Positions 1 through 4,851 are shown, numbered from the stretch's first letter. The stretch is DNA of 5,209 nt from JAWLCG01 sp041687295 (GCA_041687295.1 JAWLCG010000347.1:1-5209); one strand, 5' to 3'. Program-made: numbers and translations. Notes: generated by a model from the letters alone, not told the origin.

Positions 1-1
1 C

Positions 2-124
2 AACCCCTACAAGGTCAACCCCGTCTCGATGCGCCTGCCCCCGGGCCTGCTGCCGGTCAAGGCGCCCCACACCGCCGCCCTGGGCGGCGAGGCCTGCGGG
101 CCCACGGCGTGCCCGGCGCCGTAA
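2..124 (+). CDS. C-terminal end of an unidentified protein (5' truncated by the window)
   Basis: This reading frame is open from the window edge to a TAA at 122-124 and gives 40 residues, starting NPYKVNPVSM and ending GGEACGPTACPAP. Every sense codon ends in G or C, which in this GC-rich genome is strong evidence that the frame is coding; the other frames do not show it. The tail is rich in Pro, Ala and Gly and has two Cys five residues apart (CGPTAC). I see no recognisable domain in so short a piece, so no function is offered. It converges on the lipoprotein gene, with a hairpin in the 69-bp gap. It could be the end of a secreted or cell-envelope protein, but that is only a guess from composition. 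Confidence 0.72.
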   Translation, partial: NPYKVNPVSMRLPPGLLPVKAPHTAALGGEACGPTACPAP

Positions 125-137
125 GCGCGCGGCGCAA

Positions 138-172
138 GGCACGGGCCGAGGCCTCCTGGCCCGACCCGTGCC
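138..172. terminator. Hairpin between convergent genes, possible bidirectional terminator
   Basis: GGCACGGG at 138-145 is perfectly complementary to CCCGTGCC at 165-172, an 8-bp GC-rich stem closed by a 19-nt loop that can pair further within itself. It lies between the TAA at 122-124 and the stop of the minus-strand lipoprotein gene at 194-196, where a shared terminator is expected. Neither strand has a T-run after the stem, so it is not a classical intrinsic terminator. The role is inferred from position. Confidence 0.4.
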
Positions 173-193
173 CCCCTAGCCGCGCCGAAATCG

Positions 194-775
194 TCACTGC
201 GTGGGCCGGTACTGCAACTCGGCCGCGCGGGACAGCTCGTCAGCCTCGTCGACCAGGGCGTCGAGGTTGCCGATCTGGCCGCGCCGCGCCACCAGGCCCT
301 GCTGGTTGACCAGGAAGACCGTCCCCATCTCCGGCTCGCCGAAGCTCTGCCACGCCTCGCCGGCGCCGTCGCACAGGGCGATCAGCGGCAGCCGGGGCAT
401 CCGGCAGACCTGTGTGCAGCACTGGCCGTGCGGGCAGGGGCCCTGCGGCACGGCCACCTGCACCACCCGCACCGGCCGATCGTTGTACCGGCTGGCCAGG
501 TCCACCAGCGTCGGCTCGAGCCGCTGGCACCGCTCGCCCGCACCGCTCACGAAACCGATGAGCATCACCGGCTGGCGAATGTCGCGGAGCGACTGCCCCT
601 GGCCGTCGGCATTCTGAAACTGGAAGCTCGGCACGGCCTGGCCCTCGGCCAGCACACCGGGCCCGGCGGGCGTGTAGCCCGTAACGGTGCCGGTGGTGGC
701 CTGCTCGGTGCAGCCCCCGGCCAGCCACAAGGCTGACAAGGCCAGCCCCATCGCAAGCATCTGTACGATACGCAT
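194..775 (-). CDS. Lipoprotein with a degenerate thioredoxin-like (AhpC/SCO-type) domain and a cysteine cluster
   Basis: The predicted protein has 193 residues. The start is fixed by a strong ribosome site (GGAGG, 7 nt before ATG). Residues 1-21 form a lipoprotein signal peptide ending LAGGC with Cys22 as the lipidated residue, so the protein should be anchored in a membrane facing the periplasm. After a linker (about 23-45), residues 46-181 look like a thioredoxin-fold domain: GQAVPSFQFQNADG resembles the start of AhpC/TSA and SCO proteins, PVMLIGFVSG is the first core strand, and MGTVFLVNQQGLVARRGQIG matches the usual late strands (TxFLVDxxG). The active site is unusual. In SCO-like proteins CxxxC follows the first strand; here it reads A79-G-E-R-C83, so only the second Cys remains. 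The cis-Pro before the TVF strand is Gly151. A cluster C114-PHGQ-C119-C120-TQV-C124 plus C135 sits in the middle. It may be a metal-binding or alternative redox site; the true activity is unknown. The gene has its own promoter and is divergent from the kinase gene. Confidence 0.86.
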   Translation of the reverse strand: MRIVQMLAMGLALSALWLAGGCTEQATTGTVTGYTPAGPGVLAEGQAVPSFQFQNADGQGQSLRDIRQPVMLIGFVSGAGERCQRLEPTLVDLASRYNDRPVRVVQVAVPQGPCPHGQCCTQVCRMPRLPLIALCDGAGEAWQSFGEPEMGTVFLVNQQGLVARRGQIGNLDALVDEADELSRAAELQYRPTQ

Positions 776-808
776 GCTTCGTCCTCCCTTGTTTGGCCCG
801 CCTTGGGT

Positions 809-831
809 CAGGCACCCCCCGGACAGGCACC
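809..831. repeat. 8-bp direct repeat just downstream of the lipoprotein promoter
   Basis: CAGGCACC occurs at 809-816 and again at 824-831, with starts 15 bp apart. The second copy is also half of the near-palindrome CAGGCACCTG (824-833). Both lie in the expected transcription-start and leader region of the minus-strand lipoprotein gene, where an operator could sit. The repeat is short and could be chance in GC-rich DNA. Confidence 0.25.
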
Positions 832-834
832 TGT

Positions 835-863
835 ATTGTAGGCGCCGCCAAGGGCCGTGGCAG
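835..863 (-). promoter_or_regulatory. Putative sigma-70-type promoter of the lipoprotein gene
   Basis: Read on the minus strand, the -10 box TACAAT (840-835) matches TATAAT at five of six positions. It is preceded by a 17-bp spacer and CTGCCA (863-858), which matches TTGACA at four of six. This predicts a leader of roughly 50 nt before the ATG at 775. An AT-rich hexamer of this quality is rare in the surrounding GC-rich DNA, which supports the -10; the -35 is less sure. Confidence 0.55.
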
Positions 864-899
864 CAGACCCGTCGCGGGCGCCCCGGCCCAAGGCGAAGA

Positions 900-928
900 T
901 TGGCAGGACACTTGTCCCCGGCTATAGT
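900..928 (+). promoter_or_regulatory. Putative sigma-70-type promoter of the kinase gene
   Basis: TTGGCA at 900-905 and TATAGT at 923-928 each match the consensus hexamers at five of six positions and are separated by exactly 17 bp. This is the best promoter match in the window. Transcription would begin near 935, only about 12 nt before the ATG at 947 and inside the purine-rich ribosome site (GGAGGGAAGG, 931-940). The message would therefore have a very short leader with perhaps only GAAGG left for ribosome binding. Confidence 0.65.
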
Positions 929-946
929 GCGGAGGGAAGGTGCCTT

Positions 947-2035
947 ATGAAGACAAACGATGCGGTGGAGCTCTTCGTGCCCGGGCGGATCTGCCTGTTC
1001 GGCGAGCACAGCGACTGGGCCAGCGAGTTCGGCCGCCACGCCGGCTACTGCCTGGTCATCGGCACGGATCAGGGCCTGTGGGCGACGGCCAGGCCCAGCG
1101 ACCAGTTCATCGTCGAGACCGCCCTGCCCGCCCCCGAGGGGCGCGAGCCGGCCCGGCGAAGGACCATGAGCTGCCCCTGGTCGGCCGAGGCCCTGCTCGA
1201 GGCCGCCAAGGACCGCGAGGAATTCTTCCGCCACTCGGCCGGCGTGGCCCACGAGATCCTCCAGCAGGCCCACCCGCCGGGCGGCATCGAGCTGCGGATC
1301 GGGCGGATGGACCTGCCGCTCAAGAAGGGCGTCTCCAGCTCGGCGGCCGTCAGCGTGCTGGTGGCCCAGGCCTTCGACCGCGTGTACAACCTGGGCCTGT
1401 TCCCCCACGAGGTGATGGAGGCCGCCTACCTCGGCGAGCGGCTCACCGGCAGCCAGTGCGGGCGGATGGACCAGGCGTGCATCTTCGGCAAGACACCCGT
1501 GCTGCTGAGCTTCTCCGGCAAGGCCGAGGTCCGCGTCGAGCCGGTCTTCCCGGCCGGGGGGGTGGCGATGCTCTTCGTCGACCTCGCCGGCGAGAAGGAC
1601 ACCGTCAAGATCCTCGACGACCTGCGGGGGGCCTATCTCCGCAGCGAGCCGCTCCGCCAGGCGCTCGGGCCCGACAACGAGCGGATCGTCCGCTCGGCGT
1701 TCCGCGCCCTGAGCACCGGCGACGGCCAGCGCCTCGGAGAGCTGATGACCGAGGCCCAGAAAGTCTTCGACGCCAAGGTCGCCCCCCACTGCCCCGACCA
1801 GCTGGCCAGCCCGCTGCTGCACCAGGTGCTGGGCCTGGAGGGGCTCGCCCCGCACGTCTGGGGCGGCAAGGGCGTGGGCAGCCAGGGCGACGGCACGGCC
1901 CAGCTGGTCGCCCGCAGCGAGGCCGACCGCGACGCCGCCATGCGGCTGATCGAGCAGACCTTCCCGCAGATGCGATGCTTCCCGCTGACCATCGTGCCGA
2001 CCCGCCCCGCCCAGGCCCCGGCCGAGGCGCCGTAG
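947..2035 (+). CDS. GHMP-family kinase related to galactokinase; substrate unknown
   Basis: The predicted protein has 362 residues, slightly shorter than typical galactokinases. GHMP kinases are cytoplasmic enzymes that transfer the ATP gamma-phosphate to a sugar or related small alcohol. All three family motifs are visible. Motif 1 is VPGRICLFGEHSDW (11-24), like the galactokinase GRxNLIGEHTDY, with Arg14, Glu20, His21 and Asp23 in the sugar-binding positions. Motif 2 is LPLKKGVSSSAA (123-134), the ATP-phosphate loop. Motif 3 is GGKGVGSQGDGTAQ (306-319), a variant glycine-rich loop. CGRMDQ (171-176) matches the galactokinase CGxMDQ segment, so Asp175 is the likely catalytic base. The galactokinase segment with SNVxHxLxxSxY is absent; the region reads FVDLAGEKDTVKILDDL (210-226), so galactose is not assured as substrate. 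A longer start (GTG at 857) is rejected: it would overlap the promoter at 900-928, whereas ATG 947 follows GGAGGGAAGG. The gene probably heads a two-gene unit with the membrane microprotein. Confidence 0.9.
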   Translation: MKTNDAVELFVPGRICLFGEHSDWASEFGRHAGYCLVIGTDQGLWATARPSDQFIVETALPAPEGREPARRRTMSCPWSAEALLEAAKDREEFFRHSAGVAHEILQQAHPPGGIELRIGRMDLPLKKGVSSSAAVSVLVAQAFDRVYNLGLFPHEVMEAAYLGERLTGSQCGRMDQACIFGKTPVLLSFSGKAEVRVEPVFPAGGVAMLFVDLAGEKDTVKILDDLRGAYLRSEPLRQALGPDNERIVRSAFRALSTGDGQRLGELMTEAQKVFDAKVAPHCPDQLASPLLHQVLGLEGLAPHVWGGKGVGSQGDGTAQLVARSEADRDAAMRLIEQTFPQMRCFPLTIVPTRPAQAPAEAP

Positions 2036-2060
2036 CGACCCGCTTTGAAAGGGGGGATCT

Positions 2061-2204
2061 ATGTCACTGGACCCAAGCAAGGACCCCCCGGTCCTGCCGC
2101 GAACCCAGCGCCGCAGCCGAGTGGTGTGGGTGGCCCTGACGGGGCTGATCCTGGTCGCAGTGCTGATCGCCCTGGTGCTGCTGGCCCGAGGCCTCGCCCG
2201 CTGA
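2061..2204 (+). CDS. 47-residue single-pass membrane microprotein
   Basis: A small frame runs from ATG 2061 to TGA 2202-2204, with a G-rich ribosome site (AAAGGGGGG, ending 4 nt before the ATG). The product has a polar N-terminus (MSLDPSKDPPVLPRTQRRSR), then a strongly hydrophobic stretch from Val21 to Ala42 with no charged residue, then RGLAR. The basic cluster Arg14, Arg17, Arg18, Arg20 before the hydrophobic segment predicts an N-in membrane protein. It is not a cleaved export signal in any obvious way, because no mature domain follows. About 41 of 47 codons end in G or C, as in the neighbouring genes. It starts 25 bp after the kinase stop without an evident promoter, and a hairpin follows 9 nt after its stop, so co-transcription with the kinase is likely. 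I recognise no family. Functional guesses (membrane anchor or regulator of the kinase) would be speculation. Confidence 0.72.
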   Translation: MSLDPSKDPPVLPRTQRRSRVVWVALTGLILVAVLIALVLLARGLAR

Positions 2205-2213
2205 GCGCCCGCC

Positions 2214-2248
2214 AGAGGGTGTGCAGCCGTGGGCCCGCTACACCCTCT
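2214..2248 (+). terminator. Probable terminator hairpin after the kinase-microprotein unit
   Basis: AGAGGGTGT (2214-2222) pairs perfectly with ACACCCTCT (2240-2248). AGC (2225-2227) with GCT (2237-2239) extends the stem past a 2-nt bulge, closing on a 9-nt loop. It begins 9 nt after the TGA at 2202-2204. The following bases (CGTTGCGATTG) contain only a few T, so termination without help from Rho is uncertain. Confidence 0.5.
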
Positions 2249-2282
2249 CGTTGCGATTGCGCCTGTGGGGCCCAAAGCGCCT

Positions 2283-2326
2283 CCGGCCCAAGCCCACGGA
2301 ATGCCTTCCGTGGGCATCGTGGCCGG
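2283..2326. repeat. Nested inverted repeat with a perfect 10-bp stem
   Basis: GCCCACGGAA (2292-2301) is perfectly complementary to TTCCGTGGGC (2306-2315), with a TGCC loop. Outside it CCGGCC (2283-2288) pairs with GGCCGG (2321-2326), making a two-tier hairpin. It has no T-run and lies well past the upstream stop, so it fits a dispersed palindromic repeat better than a terminator. No second copy occurs in this window. Confidence 0.5.
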
Positions 2327-2410
2327 GCCGTTGATCTCGAGGCCCAACGCACCCTCAGGTCCGGGCGCAAGACGCCCGAGACTCGAAGGCGCACCCGGCC
2401 TGCAAGGCCA

Positions 2411-2440
2411 GCCAAAGCGGCGATGACTCGCCGCACTCCA
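2411..2440 (+). repeat. 30-bp palindromic dispersed repeat, copy A
   Basis: The unit reads GCCAAAGCGGCGA, TGAC, TCGCCGCACTCCA. The core GCGGCGA/TCGCCGC (2417-2423 and 2428-2434) is a perfect 7-bp stem with a 4-nt loop, and the flanks differ (GCCAAA on one side, ACTCCA on the other), so the unit has a direction. The same 30 bases occur exactly, in reverse orientation, at 5125-5154. A chance identity of 30 bases is negligible, so this is a true dispersed repeat of REP-like design. Confidence 0.88.
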
Positions 2441-2446
2441 CAAACC

Positions 2447-2475
2447 GCCACGGGGGTAAGACTTTCCCCCTTGGC
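2447..2475. repeat. 10-bp hairpin with one mismatch upstream of the PEP-CTERM gene
   Basis: GCCACGGGGG (2447-2456) pairs with CCCCCTTGGC (2466-2475) except for one C-T mismatch, around a 9-nt loop TAAGACTTT. It overlaps the possible -35 box at 2471-2476. It could be a terminator for stray upstream transcription, an operator, or another palindromic repeat; the sequence does not decide. Confidence 0.4.
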
Positions 2476-2501
2476 GCAAGTCGCCCCCCCCCCCTTACAC
2501 T
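2471..2501 (+). promoter_or_regulatory. Possible promoter of the PEP-CTERM gene with a poly-C spacer
   Basis: TTGGCG (2471-2476) and TACACT (2496-2501) each match the sigma-70 hexamers at four of six positions. The spacer is 19 bp, longer than the ideal 17, and 11 of its bases are the C tract. The predicted leader is about 75 nt. The hexamers are weak, but no better promoter is visible between 2205 and 2583. Confidence 0.35.
2484..2494. repeat. C11 homopolymer tract
   Basis: Eleven consecutive C lie 89 bp upstream of the PEP-CTERM start codon, within the spacer of the possible promoter. It is the longest single-base run in the window. Such tracts change length by slipped-strand replication; in Bordetella fim promoters a C tract of this kind switches expression. 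Here a switching role is inference only, and homopolymer sequencing error is an alternative. Confidence 0.6.
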
Positions 2502-2512
2502 ATGACTCAGTA

Positions 2513-2562
2513 CCGCCGACTCGGCGGCGACAGGGGCTTACACGGCGGCCGACCGGGCCGCC
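2513..2562 (+). promoter_or_regulatory. Two GC hairpins in the leader of the PEP-CTERM gene
   Basis: CCGCCGA (2513-2519) pairs with TCGGCGG (2521-2527), a near-perfect palindrome with a very tight turn. GGCGGCC (2544-2550) pairs with GGCCGCC (2556-2562) around a 5-nt loop. The second hairpin ends 6 nt before the strong ribosome site AAAGGAGG (2569-2576). They could stabilise the message or affect translation. No known riboswitch is recognised. Confidence 0.4.
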
Positions 2563-2583
2563 CCGGTCAAAGGAGGATGGCTC

Positions 2584-4140
2584 ATGCGTTCCGCTCGTTC
2601 GTACCTTCGCACCGCCACGGCCCTGGCCGTGCTGGCCCTGGCCGTGGGGTCGGCCGGGGCTGATCTGGTCTATCCCCCCGGGGCAACCTACACGATCGAC
2701 AGCGACGTCACCGGGACCGACCTGGTCTACATCGGCGCCACGCTGGACTTCGCCGGGACGGCCTCGGCCATCCGGACGCCCAACGGCTTCGTCGACCTGA
2801 CGGACCTGGGCCCCGGCTCGGTCCTCAACGGCCAGGCCGCCCAGTTCATCGCCGGCCCCGAAGCGCTGGTCCTCGTGAGCCCCGCCTTCGACCCGGCGAT
2901 GTTCGGCGGCGGCTTCACCGTCGAGGGCGTCCTGCACACCGTCGGCTCCCCGCTGACCATCCCCGCCGGCACAACCATCCGGGGCTGGACCTGGAACCAT
3001 TCTCTCTGGGGCCAGGGCGTTGTGCGGGATCACGTGACCCTCGCGGGCCGGCTGGAGGGCGGGCCCTGGACGCTGGGCGGTGGAATCCGCGTGGTACCGG
3101 GCGGGTACGCCAACCTCCGCAGCGGGGCGTACCCGTACGAGCAGAAGGGCCTGCTTCAGGTCAACGACACCATCTCCGGCATGGACGGCGGGACGCTGCT
3201 GACCAAAGACCTCTTCGTCGGCACCACCGCCAATGCCCGCTTCGTCCAGAACGATGGGACCTGTATGACGTCCGGCAGCGCCTTCCTCTTCACCCACGGG
3301 GAGCCCATGACGGGGCTGGTCGTCGGGGCGGCCGACGGGCTGCACAGCACCTACGAACTCCATGGCGGTGAGCTGACCTTCGACAGCTACGCCCCTTTCG
3401 CCTCCACGGCCATCGGCTACCGCGGAAGCGGCACCTTCATCCAGACCGGCGGCCTGCACAATCGCCGTTACGTCTACATCGGCATGACCCCGGAACAGTT
3501 CTCGCGCGTAAGTGGCCGGGGCGAATACCTCATGTCCGGCGGGCAACTCAAGACGTACTTTCTCCAGGTGGGCACATGGTCCGCCACGGACGAGCGCAGC
3601 GTGCTAAGCATCGACTCGACGGCAGCCGACGTATGGGTGGACCACCTGATGAGCGTCAATGCCAGCGGCAGCGTGCAGGGCGTAGCGGGGGCAACGCTGC
3701 ACTTCAAGGAAGCCAAGCTGTACCTGGCCTCGTCCGCGACCGAGTGGTCGGACCTGGCCGACATGCGGCTGGTGTTCCTGCCGGACCCCAACCCGGGCAA
3801 CGCCCGCAATGCCATCGACATCCACTGGTCGACGGGGGCGCCGACCGGCCCGCTCGATGAGAGCCTCTTCGGCACGCCGGGCACGTTCGGGACGATCCAG
3901 CTGGGTGAGGAGGGCAACGCGGACACGTCGCTCAAGCTCGGCACGCTGTACGTCGACACGCTGATCCTGCACGCCGGCAGCACGCTGGAGCTGACGGGGA
4001 CGGTCTACTGCCGCACCCTGGTCGACTACGGGGCGACGGTGGAGTACCTCAACGACTCGGCCAGCCTGGTCGTGGTGCCCGAGCCGATGAGCCTGGCCCT
4101 GCTGGGCCTGGGGGCCCTCGCGCTGCGGCGCCGGCGGTAG
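2584..4140 (+). CDS. Secreted PEP-CTERM protein with T5SS/PEP-CTERM-type beta-helix repeats
   Basis: The predicted protein has 518 residues. The start follows AAAGGAGG by 7 nt and opens directly with a Sec signal peptide: basic MRSARSYLR, hydrophobic TALAVLALAVGS, likely cleavage after AGA at about residue 26. The C-terminus is a textbook PEP-CTERM sorting tag: VVPEP (497-501), a hydrophobic segment SLALLGLGALAL (503-514) and RRRR (515-518). In known systems an exosortase (EpsH/XrtA family) recognises this tag; none is encoded here. The body is Gly-, Thr- and Ser-rich, with a predicted beta-rich pattern. Between about 210 and 325 it holds spaced repeats of the T5SS/PEP-CTERM-associated type: ARFVQNDGT (218-226), STYELHGGELT (255-265), GSGTFIQTGGLH (281-292) and GRGEYLMSGGQL (311-322), about 26-37 residues apart. 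Only one Cys is found in each of two places in the body (227 and near 473). No enzyme motif is visible, so a surface or extracellular-matrix structural protein is likely. It stands alone, with its own leader and a large palindrome 3 nt after the stop. Confidence 0.9.
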   Translation: MRSARSYLRTATALAVLALAVGSAGADLVYPPGATYTIDSDVTGTDLVYIGATLDFAGTASAIRTPNGFVDLTDLGPGSVLNGQAAQFIAGPEALVLVSPAFDPAMFGGGFTVEGVLHTVGSPLTIPAGTTIRGWTWNHSLWGQGVVRDHVTLAGRLEGGPWTLGGGIRVVPGGYANLRSGAYPYEQKGLLQVNDTISGMDGGTLLTKDLFVGTTANARFVQNDGTCMTSGSAFLFTHGEPMTGLVVGAADGLHSTYELHGGELTFDSYAPFASTAIGYRGSGTFIQTGGLHNRRYVYIGMTPEQFSRVSGRGEYLMSGGQLKTYFLQVGTWSATDERSVLSIDSTAADVWVDHLMSVNASGSVQGVAGATLHFKEAKLYLASSATEWSDLADMRLVFLPDPNPGNARNAIDIHWSTGAPTGPLDESLFGTPGTFGTIQLGEEGNADTSLKLGTLYVDTLILHAGSTLELTGTVYCRTLVDYGATVEYLNDSASLVVVPEPMSLALLGLGALALRRRR

Positions 4141-4143
4141 GAC

Positions 4144-4208
4144 GTAGGGCGGGCATGGCCCGCCGCGGAGGCGCTGGCGCCTTCGACGGCGGGCCGTGCC
4201 CGCCCTAC
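4144..4208. repeat. 65-bp long palindrome between convergent genes (two inverted 22-bp units)
   Basis: A 22-base unit starting GTAGGGCGGGCATGG (4144-4165) is repeated in inverted form at 4187-4208 (ending GTGCCCGCCCTAC) with one base difference, which is a G-T wobble (4156 with 4196) in the plus-strand RNA. The 21-nt centre continues the pairing (AGGCGC 4169-4174 with GCGCCT 4177-4182), so almost all 65 bases fold into one stem of about 30 pairs. Each arm is also a small hairpin on its own (GGCGGGC, ATG, GCCCGCC at 4148-4164). It starts 3 nt after the PEP-CTERM stop and may terminate transcription from both sides. The design also fits a REP or MITE-like dispersed element. Confidence 0.82.
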
Positions 4209-4226
4209 TGATGGGGGCCGGCCCGA

Positions 4227-4257
4227 GCCAGAGGGGCGGCTCTGTCGCCGCACTCCA
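4227..4257 (+). repeat. Degenerate copy of the 30-bp palindromic repeat (copy B)
   Basis: These 31 bases begin GCCAGAG and end TCGCCGCACTCCA. Aligned without gaps to the copy at 5170-5200 they agree at 24 of 31 positions, including the last 13. Most differences lie around the loop and left arm, so the core stem is broken, although CAGAG/CTCTG (4229-4233 and 4240-4244) now forms a different small hairpin. It lies 3 bp beyond the stop of the Clp-N gene. It is best read as a decayed copy. Confidence 0.6.
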
Positions 4258-4260
4258 TCG

Positions 4261-4851
4261 CTACCCGCGGGTGCGGACGAGGCTGACGATGGCCTGGCGG
4301 ACGTGGCCGGGCAGGTTGGGCCAGGCGGCGACGACCTCGGCGGCCAGGGCGAACTCGCCAGTGTTGACGGGGCCGTGGCCGGGGGTTGGCCGGGGCCGGG
4401 CGGCGCCGCTGGTCTCGGCGGCGATCATGCGGAAGATCCCCTGGCGGATCTGGTCAGGCTCGATGTTCAGGGCGTCCAGGGCCAGGCTGGCGACGCCATC
4501 GCCCTCGGCCAGCACGGCCAGCAGCAGGTGCTCGGTACCGATGAAGTGGTGGCTGAGCTGGTCGGCCTCCTTGCACGCGCGGGCGATGAGGGCCTGGGCG
4601 GGCTCGGACTGCTGGAGCTGGTCGGGGGGCACCTCAGCGGTGCCGGGCTCCATCCGCTGTCGCAGCTCGGCCAGGAGGCGTTCAGGCCCGGCCCCGAGCG
4701 TGGTGAGCACGGTGACGGCCACGCCGGCGCCATCCTCGGCCAGGCCCCACAGCAGATGCTCGGGCCCGACGTGGTCATGCCGAAGGCTCTGAGCGGTCCT
4801 GACCCCCAGCGCCAACACCCGCTTCGCCCGATCCGTAAATCTGTCCAACAT
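4261..4851 (-). CDS. Stand-alone double Clp-N domain protein with a C-terminal AWPNLP helix
   Basis: The predicted protein has 196 residues. The start ATG at 4851 follows TGGAGGT by 5 nt; the frame is open further upstream but lacks a ribosome site there. Residues 1-66 and 79-144 are two Clp repeat units like the N-domain of ClpA/ClpB/ClpC: FTDRAKRVLALGVRTAQSL, HDHVGPEHLLWGL (25-37) in the first, and EPAQALIARACKEADQL, HHFIGTEHLLLAVL (101-114) in the second. The G-x-EHLL signature is intact in both. In ClpC this domain binds adaptors and substrates in front of two AAA+ ATPase modules. No Walker motifs follow, so the protein cannot unfold substrates by itself; an adaptor, decoy or regulator of a cytoplasmic Clp machine is the likely role (inference). 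A Pro- and Gly-rich linker (149-162) leads to an extra segment with EVVAAWPNLPGHVRQAIVSL (172-191), a predicted amphipathic helix not part of Clp-N. The gene has its own promoter and a 77-nt leader. Confidence 0.88.
   Translation of the reverse strand: MLDRFTDRAKRVLALGVRTAQSLRHDHVGPEHLLWGLAEDGAGVAVTVLTTLGAGPERLLAELRQRMEPGTAEVPPDQLQQSEPAQALIARACKEADQLSHHFIGTEHLLLAVLAEGDGVASLALDALNIEPDQIRQGIFRMIAAETSGAARPRPTPGHGPVNTGEFALAAEVVAAWPNLPGHVRQAIVSLVRTRG

Larger units (their letters stand above)
2205..2583. other. Hairpin-rich non-coding region between the microprotein and the PEP-CTERM gene
   Basis: No frame here shows the codon pattern of the neighbouring genes. Instead there is a string of separate inverted repeats: 2214-2248, 2283-2326, 2362-2378 (CGGGCG/CGCCCG, 5-nt loop), 2397-2409 (GGCCT/AGGCC), 2417-2434, 2447-2475, 2513-2527 and 2544-2562. 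The region also holds an 11-C tract (2484-2494) and a probable promoter. The first hairpin probably ends the upstream unit, the middle looks like accumulated palindromic repeats, and the last 110 bp is the promoter and leader of the next gene. Confidence 0.7.

Noticed and set aside
857..946. Longer start (GTG at 857) for the GHMP kinase
   Set aside because: The extra 30 residues have no kinase similarity, no ribosome site precedes 857, and the segment contains the strong promoter at 900-928.
194..2479. A 761-codon minus-strand open frame covering the kinase gene and the intergenic region
   Set aside because: It is in frame with the lipoprotein gene and is open only because stop codons are rare in GC-rich DNA. 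The part antisense to the kinase has no motifs, and the lipoprotein's own start has a signal peptide and ribosome site at 775.
2045..2800. 251-codon plus-strand frame through the intergenic hairpins into the PEP-CTERM gene
   Set aside because: It runs out of frame with both the microprotein and the PEP-CTERM signal peptide, crosses hairpins and the C11 tract, and has low-complexity Arg/Pro/Ala composition typical of shadow frames.
2500..3546. 348-codon antisense frame over the PEP-CTERM gene
   Set aside because: The plus frame has a signal peptide, repeats and PEP-CTERM tail; the antisense frame has no recognisable domain and is explained by GC bias.
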